The notes under the pieces were generated by a model. It was given only the letters and a program-made list of their open reading frames with translations. It did no database searches and had not been told where the DNA came from. Shown in pieces: positions 42,084 to 49,835 of a DNA stretch of 56,549 bases. Within the stretch, counting starts at the first letter, position 1, and each line of letters opens with the position of its first letter. Position numbers and translations under genes: made by a program. The stretch comes from Clostridiaceae bacterium OM02-2AC (GTDB taxonomy: Bacteria; Bacillota_I; Bacilli_A; Erysipelotrichales; Erysipelotrichaceae), in assembly GCA_003481775.1 (NCBI GenBank), contig QULU01000033.1, forward strand, positions 1 to 56,549, given 5' to 3'.

Positions 42084-43154
42084 TCAACCTACGATTGCTG
42101 CATAGGTTTCATAGATGGAATTCCATGTATAGCGTCCGACCAGTCCATCCACTGCTAGCCCGAATTCCCGCTGATAGGCACGTACAGCACGATCTAAGCC
42201 AGGCCCAAAGCGGCTGTCAATGGTGACAGAGGGGATGGATGGATAGCTTTCTGAAATAATGGAAAGGAAATACTGCAGCTGTTGAACCTCGATGCCGACA
42301 TCGCCCTGACGCAGCACCTTCCCCGTCCAAAGACCGGTGAAATACCCCTCCAGTCTACCCAGACTTCCCAATTCCGCCAGCTTGCGGACTGCAACATAGA
42401 TTCGTGAAATCTGATACCAGGTGGATTGCCCGACAATCCCATCCACGGTGAGATCGAACTGTCGCTGAAAGGCTCTTACCGCACTCTCTGTCTGTGGCCC
42501 GAAGATAGCATCCGGCGGATAGATCAGTGGAATATTGGGATAATTGACAGCGATTCCATTCAGCAGCTCCTGAATGATGAACACCGGCTGCCCGCTGCTT
42601 CCAAGGCGCAGGGCATAGCCCGGATAGGATGGCGTATAGGGCTGCCAGTTATCCGTTTCCAGAAATTGCATCTGATCACCGTAATAATAACGGATGATGC
42701 CATAGGAATCGTACCCGCGGTTTGCCAAATCTAACGTTCCCCATTGTTTCAAGCCCGGACACTGCGCGATTTTGCCATCACAGTATTCGGCATAATACGG
42801 CTCACGGTAAAATGGCTTTTTCAGATAATCTCCCATGACCTCATCCACAACAGCGGCGATATTGTCATATATATTGCGCCCTGGAACAAAAGCCTGATCA
42901 AAGGCGGTGGAATTGGTGATGTCAAAGGAATAGCCCCTGCTGCGATACCATTCCGTATAAATACGGTTTAAGGCAAGAGACATTTGACACCAGATATTCG
43001 CCCGCAAGGCCTCATACGGCCAGGTTGGATAAATTTCACTGGATGCGACATTCTTGATATAGTCAACGAAGCCAACAGTAACATTTTGTGCACTTGCGGT
43101 CGGTCTTCCCAGATGCACGGTAATCGTGGTCGGAAGGATGATTTCTTCTAGCAT
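42084..43154 (-). CDS. SleC-like spore cortex-lytic enzyme (SpoIID-like plus two PG-binding domains)
   Basis: The 356-residue protein starts MLEEIILPTTITVHLGRP and has a SpoIID/lytic-transglycosylase-like domain (~25-165; SSEIYPTWPYEALRANIWC, YSFDITNSTAFDQAFVPG, LANRGYDSYGIIRYYYG). Two PG_binding_1 repeats follow (~185-260 and ~275-355; AVRAFQRQFDLTVDGIVG and AVRAYQREFGLAVDGLVG). This is the catalytic half of Clostridial SleC-type cortex hydrolases, which degrade cortex muramic-lactam glycan during germination. Here it is separate from the transthyretin-like N-terminal part, encoded by the overlapping upstream gene. Confidence 0.85.
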   Translation of the reverse strand: MLEEIILPTTITVHLGRPTASAQNVTVGFVDYIKNVASSEIYPTWPYEALRANIWCQMSLALNRIYTEWYRSRGYSFDITNSTAFDQAFVPGRNIYDNIAAVVDEVMGDYLKKPFYREPYYAEYCDGKIAQCPGLKQWGTLDLANRGYDSYGIIRYYYGDQMQFLETDNWQPYTPSYPGYALRLGSSGQPVFIIQELLNGIAVNYPNIPLIYPPDAIFGPQTESAVRAFQRQFDLTVDGIVGQSTWYQISRIYVAVRKLAELGSLGRLEGYFTGLWTGKVLRQGDVGIEVQQLQYFLSIISESYPSIPSVTIDSRFGPGLDRAVRAYQREFGLAVDGLVGRYTWNSIYETYAAIVG

Positions 43155-43528
43155 GAGCGGCAGCCTCCTCCCTCATGAAGCTGATGCTCACCGATATCCA
43201 GCGTATTGTTCACACCTCGAACATTGCTGCTTTGCATAACAACGGTAAGTGTAGAATCGGTTTCCGCAAATATCTGAACACCATTGCGGATTTCCGTATC
43301 GTAGCCTTCTTTGGAAACATGAATATCATACTGACCATACGGGCGTGTCAGCGAATGAATATCCGTCGAGTGCGAACCATCCGGAGCCTCCAATTCAATA
43401 CGCTGTGTCTTGCCGAATTCATCCGTACTGCATTCCATGATAAATACAGATCCGCGCTCATCCCGGCGAAAAACACTGATCTGTGCATTGGGAATCGGTT
43501 GTGCGGTTTCCTCCATGGTTTCAACCAT
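43148..43528 (-). CDS. Transthyretin-like N-terminal part of SleC-type protein, as a separate gene
   Basis: At least 126 residues, reading VMVETMEETAQPIPNAQISVF, then PYGQYDIHVSKEGYDTEIRNGVQIF. This matches the carboxypeptidase-regulatory/transthyretin-like domain that precedes the SpoIID-like domain in fused SleC-type proteins of Clostridia. Its end overlaps the catalytic gene by 7 bp. ATG 43528 is 25 bp from the nearest good Shine-Dalgarno. AAAGGAGG instead lies 7 bp before an in-frame ATC at 43546, which would add six residues that also resemble the family start (TTGYVMVET). The real start may be this rare codon. Probably a spore-coat/cortex protein. Confidence 0.78.
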   Translation of the reverse strand: MVETMEETAQPIPNAQISVFRRDERGSVFIMECSTDEFGKTQRIELEAPDGSHSTDIHSLTRPYGQYDIHVSKEGYDTEIRNGVQIFAETDSTLTVVMQSSNVRGVNNTLDIGEHQLHEGGGCRSC

Positions 43529-43687
43529 GACATATCCTGTAGTGATAGTATCACCTCCTTTACAGCGTATGCCGCAAATGCCCGGGGTATCGGGTCAATC
43601 GCCTGTCTGCACAAGCGGGAATCACAAAAATATTTTCTAACAATGATATTTTTATGATTAACATTACATATACTTGAAAAGGTGAAG

Positions 43688-44377
43688 ATGATGAAAAGAA
43701 AAAAATACCTGCTGGGTGCAGGGCTGCTGTGTACCATACTGGCAGCGTCCTTCTGTCTGTCGCATATTACCTCTGTTTCCGCAAAACGGGCCTTTCATGC
43801 ACTGGATGGTGTGGAAATCGTATTGGATCCCGGTCATGGTGGGAAGGATGATGGTGCCCGCAGCAACGAGGCAAAGGAACAGGAAATCAATCTGAAGATA
43901 GCACAGAAGCTGAAAAAGCTGCTGGAGGATGGAGGTGCACATGTGACCATGACTCGAAATGGAGCCTATGATCTGGCAAGCGAGGGTGCTTCCAATCGCA
44001 AGCGTGAGGATATGAAAAAGCGCATCGAGCTGATCAATCAGGATAAGACGGATTTGTTTATTAGTATCCATTTGAATTCCTATCCCAATACAAGCGTGAA
44101 GGGAGCGCAGGCCTTCTATGCCCCGAAGAATGAAGTATCCAAGGTGTTTGCGGACATTTTGCAAAAGCATTTTCGGGCACTGACACAAACGAAGATGACA
44201 AGCAAGCCAGGAGATTACTATATTCTGAATAATGCGCAGAAAATCGGTTCTCTTGTGGAGTGCGGATTTCTGTCCAATGCAGAGGATCGTGCAAAGCTGG
44301 TTACGGATGAATATCAGCAAAAGGTGGCGCAGACGCTGTATGACAGTATCCTGGAGTATTTCAATTTCCTGTCCTAG
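43688..44377 (+). CDS. cwlD: N-acetylmuramoyl-L-alanine amidase CwlD
   Basis: The 229-residue zinc amidase removes stem peptides to allow muramic-lactam formation in the spore cortex. An N-terminal signal/anchor (KKYLLGAGLLCTILAASFCLS) leads to an Amidase_3 domain with zinc ligands in LDPGHGGKDDGA, a glutamate of EAKEQEINL and a histidine of SIHLN, and catalytic Glu in LVECGFLSN. ATG 43688 is preferred over GTG 43682. It is divergent from the SleC-like pair, so both halves of the cortex-germination system sit together. Confidence 0.88.
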   Translation: MMKRKKYLLGAGLLCTILAASFCLSHITSVSAKRAFHALDGVEIVLDPGHGGKDDGARSNEAKEQEINLKIAQKLKKLLEDGGAHVTMTRNGAYDLASEGASNRKREDMKKRIELINQDKTDLFISIHLNSYPNTSVKGAQAFYAPKNEVSKVFADILQKHFRALTQTKMTSKPGDYYILNNAQKIGSLVECGFLSNAEDRAKLVTDEYQQKVAQTLYDSILEYFNFLS

Positions 44378-44564
44378 AGCAATATAGCAAAAGAAAAAAT
44401 AGACAAGCAAAGCTGTGAGTGCCAGCATATAGCCTGCATATCAAAATAGAAAATGTACACAGCTGCAGTTTGCTGATCGGATGATACAAGGACAGGGATG
44501 CAATAGAAGGTGTCATGGCGATGCATTGTTCGCTGAGTTCTTCACACTGCATATAGCATTGTGT

Positions 44565-44966
44565 TTATTTGGTTTCTTGGAAGTACAAAACAAGATGCTG
44601 TTGCCTATGTGCGTCTTTGATTACAATGGTTCCGTTTTGAACGGTATCGGTTATATCCCTGTCGTTCAGGCGGATTTGCAATGAAGACTGTGTATGCTCT
44701 GTATAGAGACGAAATGCTTTCCGCCTTCCCTGATAGAGCACATAGCGTTCACTGCTATTTCGATGGTGCGTTTTGCCATCGAACAGGGTACCACTGCCCC
44801 GCACGTCAATCTGCATCAGACAATGCTTGTATCTGCCTTGTGGTTCCAAAACTATTGTGAGAGTTGAACAGAGGCCTTGTGCTTGGTGCATGTATACACA
44901 ACATGTAAGCAAAAGTATCACGGCGCAGGCAAAAAATTTGGTCAGATGAAAAAACGGATTCCTCAT
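44565..44966 (-). CDS. Small secreted protein downstream of an invertible segment
   Basis: The 133-residue product has a signal peptide (FFHLTKFFACAVILLLTCCVYMHQAQG, cleavage near residue 30). Then comes a beta-rich domain of about 100 residues (TLTIVLEPQGRYKHCLMQIDV, then SLQIRLNDRDITD). No family is recognised. GGAAAGGAAG precedes ATG 44966; a longer in-frame reading to 45131 would run into the recombination site and is rejected. No promoter is visible in the 52 bp between the ATG and the left recombination site, so transcription would have to enter from the invertible segment. Confidence 0.7.
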   Translation of the reverse strand: MRNPFFHLTKFFACAVILLLTCCVYMHQAQGLCSTLTIVLEPQGRYKHCLMQIDVRGSGTLFDGKTHHRNSSERYVLYQGRRKAFRLYTEHTQSSLQIRLNDRDITDTVQNGTIVIKDAHRQQHLVLYFQETK

Positions 44967-45017
44967 AAGCTTCCTTTCCTGTGTAAAATCAAGTGACACA
45001 TCAAGAACATGAAAAGC

Positions 45018-45051
45018 CCTGTACCACATAATATGCATTATGTGGTACAGG
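45018..45051. repeat. Left recombination site of the putative invertible switch
   Basis: CCTGTACCACATAAT (45018-45032), core ATGC (45033-45036), ATTATGTGGTACAGG (45037-45051): a perfect 15-bp inverted repeat with an asymmetric 4-bp core. The inner 26 bp (TACCACATAAT-ATGC-ATTATGTGGTA) recur at 45211-45238 in the opposite sense. Confidence 0.85.
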
Positions 45052-45222
45052 ACAATATGGCATAGAGAAGCAAACACGTCGTGGGAAGGCGGGTAAGGCT
45101 GTCTGTTGAGGAATACCGTCTGTGGATGCACAATCAGAGAAAGAGGATAATGTAGTTGCGCATTTTGTAAAAATATATGGTAAACTATACCTGTGAACAG
45201 AACATGAAGGATACCACATAAT
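45037..45222. mobile_element. Putative 186-bp invertible DNA segment
   Basis: The segment lies between two oppositely oriented copies of a palindromic site and next to an intact tyrosine recombinase gene. A promoter-like sequence reads rightwards in the present orientation (TTGCGC 45156-45161, TGG-TAAACT 45178-45186, TATACC 45186-45191). It points away from the secreted-protein gene and towards the 3' end of the recombinase gene. Inversion would move it to about 45070, pointing at 44966. No coding capacity is seen in it. Confidence 0.7.
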
Positions 45223-45238
45223 GCATATTATGTGGTAT
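45211..45238. repeat. Right recombination site of the putative invertible switch
   Basis: ATACCACATAAT (45211-45222), core GCAT (45223-45226), ATTATGTGGTAT (45227-45238). The core is the reverse complement of the left core, so the sites are in inverted orientation. It ends 3 bp before the recombinase stop codon and, read rightwards, is followed by TTTTT, giving a terminator-like hairpin in the current orientation. Confidence 0.85.
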
Positions 45239-45241
45239 TTT

Positions 45242-46090
45242 TCAACAAAGGCGTACAAGGTCCATGCGGGATAGTGTTTTTTCGTATTCCTGAAAGCTGG
45301 TCATCGTATAGACTCTGGTAGTTTCAATGGATGAGTGGCCGAGAATATCCGCCAGCCGCACCACATCCTTTTCCATACTGTAAAAGGTGAGGGCAAACAG
45401 ATGCCGCAGATTATGTGGGAAGACCTTCTTGCTGCTGACATTGGCGTGTAGGCACAGCTTTTTCATCGCCTTCCAGATATTGCTGCGATCCAGTGGTTTT
45501 CCGGTATTTGTGATAAAGATGCTGCCATTCTTAATCTGCTTTCTTCGGCAATATGCCAGCAGCTGCTTCCGCAGTCTGGAGGGAAAGAAAATATAGCGGA
45601 GCTTCCCCTTGTTTTGTACGGCGGCTTTTCTGCTTTTGACAGCCTCTACGGTAATGAAGCGATGCTCGGATACACGGATTCCGGTTGCACATATGGTTTG
45701 TAGAAGGAGATACATACGCTCGTTATGCGTATCCTGTGCTGCTCTTAAAAGTCTGGTGTATTCTTTTTTTGTCAGCTCCTTGTCTTTTTCAATACAGGTT
45801 CTTTTCTGTATTTTCAAGAGCTTGACCCTATACTCGGGCTGCTTGATAAAAGTGAAGAAACAGTTGATTGCAGCTAGCATGCTGTTGATGCTTGCCGAGG
45901 TATAGGATTTCAGCAGCTCCTCCTTATACTTTATGATTTGCTGCTTCGTCAGGGTCTTTCCGTAAGAAAGGTATGCAAAGAGTTTTGTAATATCGCGGAT
46001 GTATTTCTGTACCGTCAGGGTACTTTTTTCTTCCTCGATCAAATAGATTCTGAAGTTCTCGATTTGCGCAAATGCTTCTGTATAGTCCAT
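45242..46090 (-). CDS. Tyrosine recombinase beside inverted sites (DNA invertase candidate)
   Basis: The 282-residue integrase-family protein has an N-terminal SAM-like core-binding domain (~5-90) and a catalytic domain (~105-280). All catalytic residues are visible: Arg139 (ATGIRVSEH), Lys in NKGKLR (~161-163), HNLR (His226, Arg229), His252 (LGHSS) and Tyr261 (TRVYTM). It is XerC/D-sized, like the invertases that flip promoter segments. Its stop codon is 3 bp from the right inverted site. GGAGGAGC precedes the ATG. I interpret it as the dedicated invertase of the switch; integration of a lost element is the alternative. Confidence 0.88.
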   Translation of the reverse strand: MDYTEAFAQIENFRIYLIEEEKSTLTVQKYIRDITKLFAYLSYGKTLTKQQIIKYKEELLKSYTSASINSMLAAINCFFTFIKQPEYRVKLLKIQKRTCIEKDKELTKKEYTRLLRAAQDTHNERMYLLLQTICATGIRVSEHRFITVEAVKSRKAAVQNKGKLRYIFFPSRLRKQLLAYCRRKQIKNGSIFITNTGKPLDRSNIWKAMKKLCLHANVSSKKVFPHNLRHLFALTFYSMEKDVVRLADILGHSSIETTRVYTMTSFQEYEKTLSRMDLVRLC

Positions 46091-46374
46091 GCTTGCTCCT
46101 CCTGTGATTGTTGTAATGTCTTCCTATCATAGCATAGTTTTCGCATTACTCTCACCAAATTGGCTTGTGGAAAAGAGAAAGCTATTTGGTATTTCGTTTT
46201 CCATTGGCCATTCCAGCAGAAAGGAAATCATAAACTGCAATAACATAAGGGAACATTCGGTTATAACAAATTGATAGCCATAATATCTTTTAGCGTTTGT
46301 GCAGGTTCTCTCAGATATCAGCCAATGAACTGTAAGGTATGTCAGAATTCTGTGATAAAAAAATTAAAAATATG
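46091..46374. other. Spacer between the recombinase gene and the first tRNA promoter
   Basis: No gene is seen; it contains the unresolved promoter of the leftward recombinase gene. Confidence 0.4.
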
Positions 46375-46403
46375 TTGACATCATAAATGGGTTGTGGTAT
46401 TAT
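46375..46403 (+). promoter_or_regulatory. Promoter of the first tRNA pair
   Basis: TTGACA (46375-46380), 17-bp spacer, TATTAT (46398-46403); 22 bp before the tRNA. Confidence 0.8.
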
Positions 46404-46424
46404 TAACAGGCATTCGATGGAAAT

Positions 46425-46501
<77 letters not shown>

Positions 46502-46519
46502 TCGAATTTATATATACAT

Positions 46520-46595
46520 GGGGTGTTAGCTCAGCTGGGAGAGCACCTGCCTTGCACGCAGGGGGTCATCGGTTCGATCCCGATACGCTCCACCA
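46520..46595 (+). tRNA. tRNA-Ala (TGC anticodon), copy 1
   Basis: The 76-nt cloverleaf has acceptor GGGGTGT/ACGCTCC, anticodon loop TTGCACG (TGC), T-loop TTCGATC and encoded CCA. It lies 18 bp after tRNA-Ile. Confidence 0.95.
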
Positions 46596-46607
46596 TGATA
46601 GCATATT

Positions 46608-46640
46608 CCGAACTTTATTTGTTGAGGTTCGGTTTTTTTT
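46608..46640 (+). terminator. Terminator of tRNA pair 1
   Basis: CCGAAC (46608-46613) against GTTCGG (46627-46632), then eight Ts. Confidence 0.85.
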
Positions 46641-47095
46641 ATGAGAGCAGATGTACATGCTTTGTAAAAGTGCCTGCGATGCTGTGTGTCATACGAATCC
46701 TATATAACGAATACTGCCGCGGTAAGACTTGAAGCTGACCGCATGAATTTGCATCACTTAGCTTCCTGATGATTTTGATATAGAGCCTTGCCGAATATCT
46801 GTTCACCACTTATGAGACAGGCATACAGTAATGAAGCTACGAGAGCAGCGTAAGGGCTGCAGAAAGAAAACGATGCTTTGCAGAAGCCTTCCTTCTTCTG
46901 TTTGCCTGCTTGCATCAACAAAGAACCTAGCACAGGGTATGCAGGCAGTGGGGGAGGGGAAAGCTGTACATGGAAATATGTGCAGTGTGTATCATAAAAT
47001 AAGCCTGCAAAACAGGATCAACAATCGGCTGCATCGGTAAAATTACCGGATTACATAATTCTATAATCATAATGATAAAAATGATAAAAACCTTG
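46641..47095. other. Spacer between the two tRNA pairs
   Basis: No gene with a ribosome-binding site and no structured element is seen. It differs in sequence from the flanks of pair 1, so the duplicated unit is the tRNA pair with ~15 bp on either side, not this spacer. Confidence 0.4.
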
Positions 47096-47124
47096 TTGAC
47101 ACACGAAAAAAGTAGTGGTATTAT
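47096..47124 (+). promoter_or_regulatory. Promoter of the second tRNA pair
   Basis: TTGACA (47096-47101), 17-bp spacer, TATTAT (47119-47124), the same spacing as for pair 1 with an unrelated spacer. Confidence 0.8.
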
Positions 47125-47145
47125 ATATGAGCATTCGATGGAAAC

Positions 47146-47222
<77 letters not shown>

Positions 47223-47240
47223 TCGAATTTATATATACAT

Positions 47241-47316
47241 GGGGTGTTAGCTCAGCTGGGAGAGCACCTGCCTTGCACGCAGGGGGTCATCGGTTCGATC
47301 CCGATACGCTCCACCA
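47241..47316 (+). tRNA. tRNA-Ala (TGC anticodon), copy 2
   Basis: Identical to the tRNA at 46520-46595, with the same 18-bp spacer to its tRNA-Ile. Confidence 0.95.
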
Positions 47317-47329
47317 TGATAACATATAG

Positions 47330-47365
47330 AAGGATTCCAATTCTAACGGTTGGAATCCTTTTTTT
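47330..47365 (+). terminator. Terminator of tRNA pair 2
   Basis: AAGGATTCCAA (47330-47340) against TTGGAATCCTT, then a T-run. The sequence is unrelated to the terminator of pair 1. Confidence 0.85.
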
Positions 47366-47423
47366 AATATTCTGCATAGCGGTATCTGAATGTGGATGCC
47401 AGCACGATGCAAATTGTTTGTTC

Positions 47424-47933
47424 TCAGGTCTTTTTCACAATAAACAACAGCTGTACTTTTGCTGTGTTCGGCCTTCGATATATATCCTCAGGCTTTATAT
47501 TCTCATCGTCACAAAGATACCAGTACCAGTATTCTGCAGGATTGTTCGCAAAACAGATACATAGATCGTCAAGCTTCATATCCGCAATACGCTGTCCATC
47601 CATGCGGATGAGATGACGATAGGTGGCTGTATTCCTGTGCTCCTCCTTTCCTGTCACAGTATAGCTTTTCGCTAATGCATCATAGCTTATCAGGATATCC
47701 TGTGAGGAATCCAACGCGTCCTGTATGTGTATTGTAGATAAAGAAGCAGTATGCAATCCCTTTAAAAAGGAAATCCACGACGCTCCGTCCACCAGCTCCA
47801 GCTCGGCATTGCGTGTGATATCCGGGCACCTTCTCGCGATATCCGGATAAGCCGTTTCCACCGCCGTCTGCTGAAGGAGATAGCCGCCCATGGAATTTAT
47901 AAGCATATAAAATACAAACAGCATAGACTTCAT
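47424..47933 (-). CDS. Exported or membrane-anchored protein, unknown
   Basis: The 169-residue protein has an N-terminal hydrophobic segment (SMLFVFYMLINSMGGYLL) that can serve as signal or anchor. The soluble remainder has a tryptophan/tyrosine-rich patch (AEYWYWYLCDDE) and a hydrophobic C-terminus (VQLLFIVKK). No family is recognised. GGGAGG precedes both GTG 47936 and ATG 47933; I use the ATG. It is divergent from the 48039 gene and convergent with the tRNAs. Confidence 0.65.
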   Translation of the reverse strand: MKSMLFVFYMLINSMGGYLLQQTAVETAYPDIARRCPDITRNAELELVDGASWISFLKGLHTASLSTIHIQDALDSSQDILISYDALAKSYTVTGKEEHRNTATYRHLIRMDGQRIADMKLDDLCICFANNPAEYWYWYLCDDENIKPEDIYRRPNTAKVQLLFIVKKT

Positions 47934-48038
47934 CACAATCGCCTCCCTCTAACTGGAATACGATAAAGTCATGGAAAATATTTCAACTGTATTTCTTTTT
48001 ATCTGAAAATAGTGTACCATAGGTCATGGTGATGAAAA

Positions 48039-48683
48039 ATGAAATATATTAACAGCAGAGATCTGATGATGTTTTTACCGCAGCCAATCACAAAGCTGGG
48101 CGTATTTGAAGCGGAAACGGTGGATGCTGCACTGACCATGTGTGCAGATGCGTTCCCTAAAATCGAGCAGGAATTCAATGTGACGATAGATTTTGCCACC
48201 TTTAAGTTTCAGCTGCTGAAAACGATGAGCGAATTCTTATATAAATGTGCGGAATGTCCGCATGAATGCCTGAAGAATCCGCGCCAGCATGTGGAGGAGG
48301 AACGCTATATCAGAAATCATATCAAGCTTCCTCTGTGGCCGAAGCGTATGCAGAAAAACAATGCGGAAAACTTTTTCCTCATGGAATATATTCTGACCTA
48401 TGCAGATATCCTGTTTCGCTATCTTCTCGATGCGGGAATACCGCAGGAAAATGCAAATCTTATAGCAACCAATGCACTGGATCAGCTGGCGCTGTGGGTG
48501 GATGAGAACTGTATCCGAAAATGCGGATATGCGTGTATCCGCCGTAGTGCTTCCTCCGGCTATTGTACGCTTTGTTCCTATATGCTGCAGCCGCTTGCCT
48601 GTCCAAACAAAAAGGAAATCAGTATCAGACAGCTGGGCATGCAGGAGGAAGACCTTGTATGCATGCGTCGGGAATTCAAATAG
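48039..48683 (+). CDS. Cysteine-rich protein, unknown function
   Basis: The 214-residue protein is not recognised. Cysteines cluster as KCAECPHEC (~70-78), and as CIRKCGYACIRR followed by YCTLCSYMLQPLAC near residues 157-189. This pattern suggests zinc or Fe-S binding. The middle part is helical (NAENFFLMEYILTYADILFRYLL) without a clear membrane span. The ribosome-binding site before ATG 48039 is weak (AGGT), and ATGs just upstream are out of register or equally weak. Confidence 0.65.
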   Translation: MKYINSRDLMMFLPQPITKLGVFEAETVDAALTMCADAFPKIEQEFNVTIDFATFKFQLLKTMSEFLYKCAECPHECLKNPRQHVEEERYIRNHIKLPLWPKRMQKNNAENFFLMEYILTYADILFRYLLDAGIPQENANLIATNALDQLALWVDENCIRKCGYACIRRSASSGYCTLCSYMLQPLACPNKKEISIRQLGMQEEDLVCMRREFK

Positions 48684-48801
48684 CTACGAAATGCAGCCCA
48701 AATGCAGGTGAAAAAGCTTTGGCTGCTTTTTTTACGCATTCCTGTTGCAGACCAAAGAATTGCGGATGCATCGTCTTCATAAAAAGTTAAGAAATCTTTT
48801 G

Positions 48802-48830
48802 TTGACCTAATGTGCACTCCATTGTATACA
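48802..48830 (+). promoter_or_regulatory. Promoter of the MoxR-DUF58-transglutaminase operon
   Basis: TTGACC (48802-48807), 17-bp spacer, TATACA (48825-48830), about 65 bp before the MoxR ATG. Confidence 0.65.
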
Positions 48831-48896
48831 ATAAAGGTATATATATGGTTTTTTATAGGTGAAAGCCAGAAAGCATACTGGCTGAAGGGAGATCGG

Positions 48897-49835
48897 ATGA
48901 GAACGAGTGAACGAATATTGCAGGAAGTTAAAAAGGCAGTCATTGGAAAGGATGAGCTGCTGGAAAAAATCCTGATGGCGATATTGGCCAACGGACATAT
49001 TCTCATGGAGGATATGCCGGGCGTGGGGAAAACGACGATTGCGCGGGCATTTGCGGATGCCATGCAGCTGGATTGTCGCAGAATGCAATTTACGGTGGAT
49101 GTATTACCGGCGGATGTTACCGGCTTTAGTGTAATTGATCCGCAGACCGGAAAGACACAAATCCGCAAGGGAGCGGTTTTTACCAATCTGTTTCTTGCGG
49201 ATGAAATCAACCGGACCTCCTCCCGTACACAGGCAGCTCTGCTGGAGGTAATGGAGGAGGGGAGTGTCAGTGTGGATGGGGTTACCATGATGCTGGAACA
49301 GCCCTTTCTGGTCATTGCGACACAGAATCCTTATGGCTCAGCAGGAACACAGCAGCTTCCGGAAAGCCAGCTGGATCGTTTCATGATCCGTTTGGAAATC
49401 GGTTATCCCGCAGAGCATGATGAAATTGAGATTCTCAAGCGCAAGCAGAATCCGGAAAGCTATCGTGTGCAGTGCGTGGCACAGCGTACGCAGATTTTGG
49501 AAATGCAGAAGGCCTGCGCAGAGGTGTTTGTACACGACTCTCTTTACCATTACATCATTCAGCTGCTGCAGGCGACAAGAAATAATCAGCGCATTTATCG
49601 CGGAGCAAGTCCCAGAGCAGGGGTGTCACTCCTCGATATGTCCAAGGCCTGTGCACTGCTGCAGGGACGGGATTATGTAGTGCCGGAGGACATTCAGAGG
49701 GTTTTCGTGGATACCATCGCTCATCGTATCCTCATGCAGCCATCCCACAGCGCAGATGCCGCAGCCGCAAAAGAGGTACTGACACATCTGCTGCATCACA
49801 TACAGCCTCCGCATACCAGAAGGAAGGGCCTATGA
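48897..49835 (+). CDS. MoxR-family AAA+ ATPase
   Basis: The 312-residue AAA+ protein has Walker A PGVGKTT (~41-47), Walker B LFLADEIN (~98-105), sensor 1 in VIATQNPYG, and the family's QLPESQLDRFMIR. MoxR proteins act as chaperones that insert cofactors or fold partner complexes, usually in an operon with DUF58 and a transglutaminase-like membrane protein, as here. ATG 48897 follows GAAGGGAG; an in-frame start at 48810 lies between the promoter elements and is rejected. It overlaps DUF58 by ATGA. Confidence 0.92.
   Translation: MRTSERILQEVKKAVIGKDELLEKILMAILANGHILMEDMPGVGKTTIARAFADAMQLDCRRMQFTVDVLPADVTGFSVIDPQTGKTQIRKGAVFTNLFLADEINRTSSRTQAALLEVMEEGSVSVDGVTMMLEQPFLVIATQNPYGSAGTQQLPESQLDRFMIRLEIGYPAEHDEIEILKRKQNPESYRVQCVAQRTQILEMQKACAEVFVHDSLYHYIIQLLQATRNNQRIYRGASPRAGVSLLDMSKACALLQGRDYVVPEDIQRVFVDTIAHRILMQPSHSADAAAAKEVLTHLLHHIQPPHTRRKGL

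Noticed and set aside
44967..45131. 55-codon N-terminal extension of the secreted protein
   Set aside because: It would run through the recombination site and remove the signal peptide from the N-terminus; the ribosome-binding site at 44970-44980 supports ATG 44966.
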